A DNA stretch of 64,000 bases, taken from assembly GCA_945901045.1 (NCBI GenBank), contig CAMDKK010000003.1, forward strand, positions 1 to 64,000, read 5' to 3'. This document shows, in pieces, positions 62,422 through 64,000 of the stretch. The first letter of the stretch is position 1; every line of letters begins with the position of its first letter. Origin of the DNA: Limnohabitans sp. Rim8 (lineage in GTDB: Bacteria > Pseudomonadota > Gammaproteobacteria > Burkholderiales > Burkholderiaceae_C). A model generated the notes under the pieces. It was not told where the DNA came from, ran no database searches, and worked only from the letters and a program-made list of their open reading frames with translations. Position numbers and translations under genes: made by a program.

Positions 62422-63683
62422 CGGTTTGGAATCCCACCGATGACGGACACGCCGACTTGTCGGACCACGATCGCTATGTGAACGGCACGCCGCACAACAC
62501 CTTCAAGCGCCTGCGCGACGAAGACCCCATGGCCTGGTGCAACTGGGCCGATGGCAAGGGCTTTTGGTCGGTCACGCGGCATGCAGATATTTTGGAGCTC
62601 AACCGCAACCACCAGCGCCTCAGTTCTGCCCAGGGCATCCGCATGGAAGACCAGTCGCATGAAGAGTACATGGCGCGGCGGACCTTTCAAGAGACCGACC
62701 CACCCGAGCACACCCGCACCCGCATGTTGGTGGCCAAGGCCTTTTCCAAGCCCATGATGGCGCTCTACGAAGACCAGATCCGTGAGCTGTGTGTTGGCAT
62801 CCTTGACCAGGCCCTGGCGTTGGGCGAGTTTGACGCCACGCACCAGATTGCCCGCCAGTTGCCCATGCGCATGCTCGGGCGCATCGCGGGCCTGCCCGAG
62901 GAGGATCTGGATTGGCTGGTGGACAAGGGCGATGCGCTCATGGCCAACACTGACAGCGACTTCACCAGCCATGTGGTCGACAAAATGGACACCGAGGCCT
63001 ACCGCTTCATGCCGTTTCGCTCGCCTGCAGGGGCAGACTTGTATGACTACGCGTCCCAGCTCATGGAGCGCAAGCGCAAAGTGGGCGACACCAGTGGCGT
63101 GCTGCACCTGATCACACAGCCCGACGCCCAGGGTAACGTGATCAGCGACACCGAATTTCGCAACTTCTTTTGTCTGCTGGTGGCCGCGGGCAACGACACC
63201 ACGCGCTATTCGATCGCTGCCGCTTTGCACGCGCTGGCCAACCAACCCGGCCTGATGGCGCAGCTCAAGGCGGTGCAGGGCGAAGCCGCCTGGGAGGGCG
63301 TGGCCGACGAGTTCATCCGCTGGGCCTCACCCGCCACGCACTTTCGCCGCACCGCGACCGAAGACTTCGAATACCACGGCAAGCGCGTCAAGGCGGGCGA
63401 CAAGGTGCTGCTGTGGTTCATCTCGGGCAACCGCGATGAGCGGGCTTTTGATCGCCCATTCACCGTTGACCTGAACCGGGGCGTGAACCGCCACCTGTCG
63501 TTCGGGCAGGGTGGGGCGCATGCCTGTCTGGGCATGTGGCTGGCACGGCTGGAGTTGCGCGTCTTGATGCAAGAGCTGATCAAGCGGGTCGACCGCATCG
63601 AGCAAACGGGTGAGCACGCCTTTTTGCGATCCAACTTTGTCTCCGGTATCAAACTTTTGCCCGTGCGCATGCACCTGATCTGA
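62418..63683 (+). CDS. Cytochrome P450
   Basis: Soluble bacterial P450 of 421 residues. The haem-thiolate loop FGQGGAHACLG puts the ligand cysteine at 370. The I-helix oxygen-activation motif AGNDTTR is at 257-263, and the K-helix ExxR is E298-R301. It hydroxylates an organic substrate using electrons from a ferredoxin or other redox partner, none of which is encoded in the window. It resembles bacterial P450s acting on terpenoids or steroids, but the flanking amidotransferase and GS genes suggest an amine. Overlaps the amidotransferase by ATGA. Confidence 0.95.
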   Translation: MTVWNPTDDGHADLSDHDRYVNGTPHNTFKRLRDEDPMAWCNWADGKGFWSVTRHADILELNRNHQRLSSAQGIRMEDQSHEEYMARRTFQETDPPEHTRTRMLVAKAFSKPMMALYEDQIRELCVGILDQALALGEFDATHQIARQLPMRMLGRIAGLPEEDLDWLVDKGDALMANTDSDFTSHVVDKMDTEAYRFMPFRSPAGADLYDYASQLMERKRKVGDTSGVLHLITQPDAQGNVISDTEFRNFFCLLVAAGNDTTRYSIAAALHALANQPGLMAQLKAVQGEAAWEGVADEFIRWASPATHFRRTATEDFEYHGKRVKAGDKVLLWFISGNRDERAFDRPFTVDLNRGVNRHLSFGQGGAHACLGMWLARLELRVLMQELIKRVDRIEQTGEHAFLRSNFVSGIKLLPVRMHLI

Positions 63684-63694
63684 AAGGAACCACC

Positions 63695-64000
63695 ATGTCA
63701 AATGCTCAAGAACGCCTGCGGGTGCTGTTTTGTGATCACCTCGCCATTGCGCGGGGCAAATACGTCACCCTCAAGCCTGGACAGGGCGGTGGTGCCCGTT
63801 TTTGCCGGGGCACTTTTGGCGTCACTTACGAAAAAGAGCTGATCCCGGCCCCAGGTGCGATGGTCATGGAAGGCCTGCCCGACATGGAGGCTGTCTACAC
63901 CCCCGAGGACATTCGCCCCGGCTGGCAGCCCTTCACCCAGGTGGCGGTGGGTGACCTGAAAGCCAACGACGGCACGCCTCTGCCCATGTGCGGGCGCAGT
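63695..64000 (+). CDS. Glutamine synthetase-like protein, 5' part (cut by window end)
   Basis: Open frame of 102 codons that runs off the window, preceded by an AAAGGA ribosome site. The N-terminus MSNAQERLRVLFCDHLAIARGKYV matches the start of GS-fold ligases (gamma-glutamylputrescine synthetase-like/GlnT group), where the D-x-x-x-x-x-RGKY loop contacts substrate. GS-like enzymes of this type attach glutamate to amines. With the amidotransferase and P450 it forms an operon. The assignment is provisional because the catalytic domain is outside the window. Confidence 0.7.
   Translation, partial: MSNAQERLRVLFCDHLAIARGKYVTLKPGQGGGARFCRGTFGVTYEKELIPAPGAMVMEGLPDMEAVYTPEDIRPGWQPFTQVAVGDLKANDGTPLPMCGRS

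Noticed and set aside
1-64000. CRISPR array, prophage or rRNA operon
   Set aside because: No regularly spaced direct repeats, phage structural genes or rRNA sequences were seen.

Overview
The window looks like the chromosome of a betaproteobacterium of the Burkholderiales, most likely a freshwater or soil Comamonadaceae (Limnohabitans/Rhodoferax/Polaromonas-like). The grounds are gene content only: three intact Bug/TctC-type solute receptors and one decayed copy, two TRAP transporters, the surE-pcm-nlpD block, a tripartite caa3-type oxidase, and protein sequences of betaproteobacterial character. No 16S gene or other species marker is present, so the genus is inference.

Layout. 0-0.7 kb: the 3' end of an M32 carboxypeptidase, a degenerate tRNA-Val(CAC)-like relic and two terminators. 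0.7-10.1 kb: a light/oxidative-stress neighbourhood with a translationally coupled crtI + ABC-2 transporter operon, a frameshifted DUF427 gene, a ChaN-like protein, Cu-Zn superoxide dismutase, and a divergent pair of cobalamin-binding regulators (one AerR/PpaA-like, one MerR-type CarH/LitR-like with the W/EH and ExHxxG signatures), then two membrane proteins. 10.3-17.4 kb: a cytochrome c oxidase operon (diheme subunit II, subunit I, two different subunit III paralogues, subunit IV-like, a c-type cytochrome, an unknown membrane protein, ctaB). An IS6-type transposase scrap closes this block.

17.7-30.3 kb is accessory: a D-amino-acid cluster (D-aminoacylase, DSD1-type aldolase, D-amino acid aminotransferase, broken Bug receptor); an AT-richer cupin / NMT1-type ABC importer / cyclase operon; and a GC-richer Bug receptor with two MDR oxidoreductases. 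30.4-39.5 kb is mostly housekeeping: surE, pcm, nlpD, a PolB-type exonuclease, rlmD, a BAX inhibitor-like protein, GlcG/HbpS, a small cytochrome c, ilvD and lgt. rpoS is not between nlpD and rlmD.

39.6-51.6 kb is a hexuronate/aldarate catabolic region: GntR regulator, uronate dehydrogenase, TRAP transporter, two enolase-superfamily glucarate dehydratases, galactarate dehydratase, a Bug receptor, a remnant of a third dehydratase, an EamA transporter and an AraC regulator. Uronates would be taken up, oxidised to aldarates and dehydrated to 5-keto-4-deoxyglucarate; the enzymes after that are not in the window. 52-60.5 kb: a LysR - TRAP (QMP) - RraA-like - HyuA - HyuB cluster, all on the minus strand, probably for uptake and ATP-dependent opening of a cyclic amide or lactam. 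61-64 kb: a gamma-glutamylcyclotransferase-fold protein and, after a clear rise in GC, a glutamine amidotransferase / cytochrome P450 / glutamine synthetase-like operon that runs off the end.

No CRISPR array, rRNA operon, prophage or intact insertion sequence was seen. The strongest candidates for something not well described are the crtI-ABC-2 operon beside paired B12 regulators, the HyuAB/RraA/TRAP cluster whose RraA-like protein has lost a conserved arginine, the cupin/ABC/cyclase operon, and the P450/GATase/GS operon.
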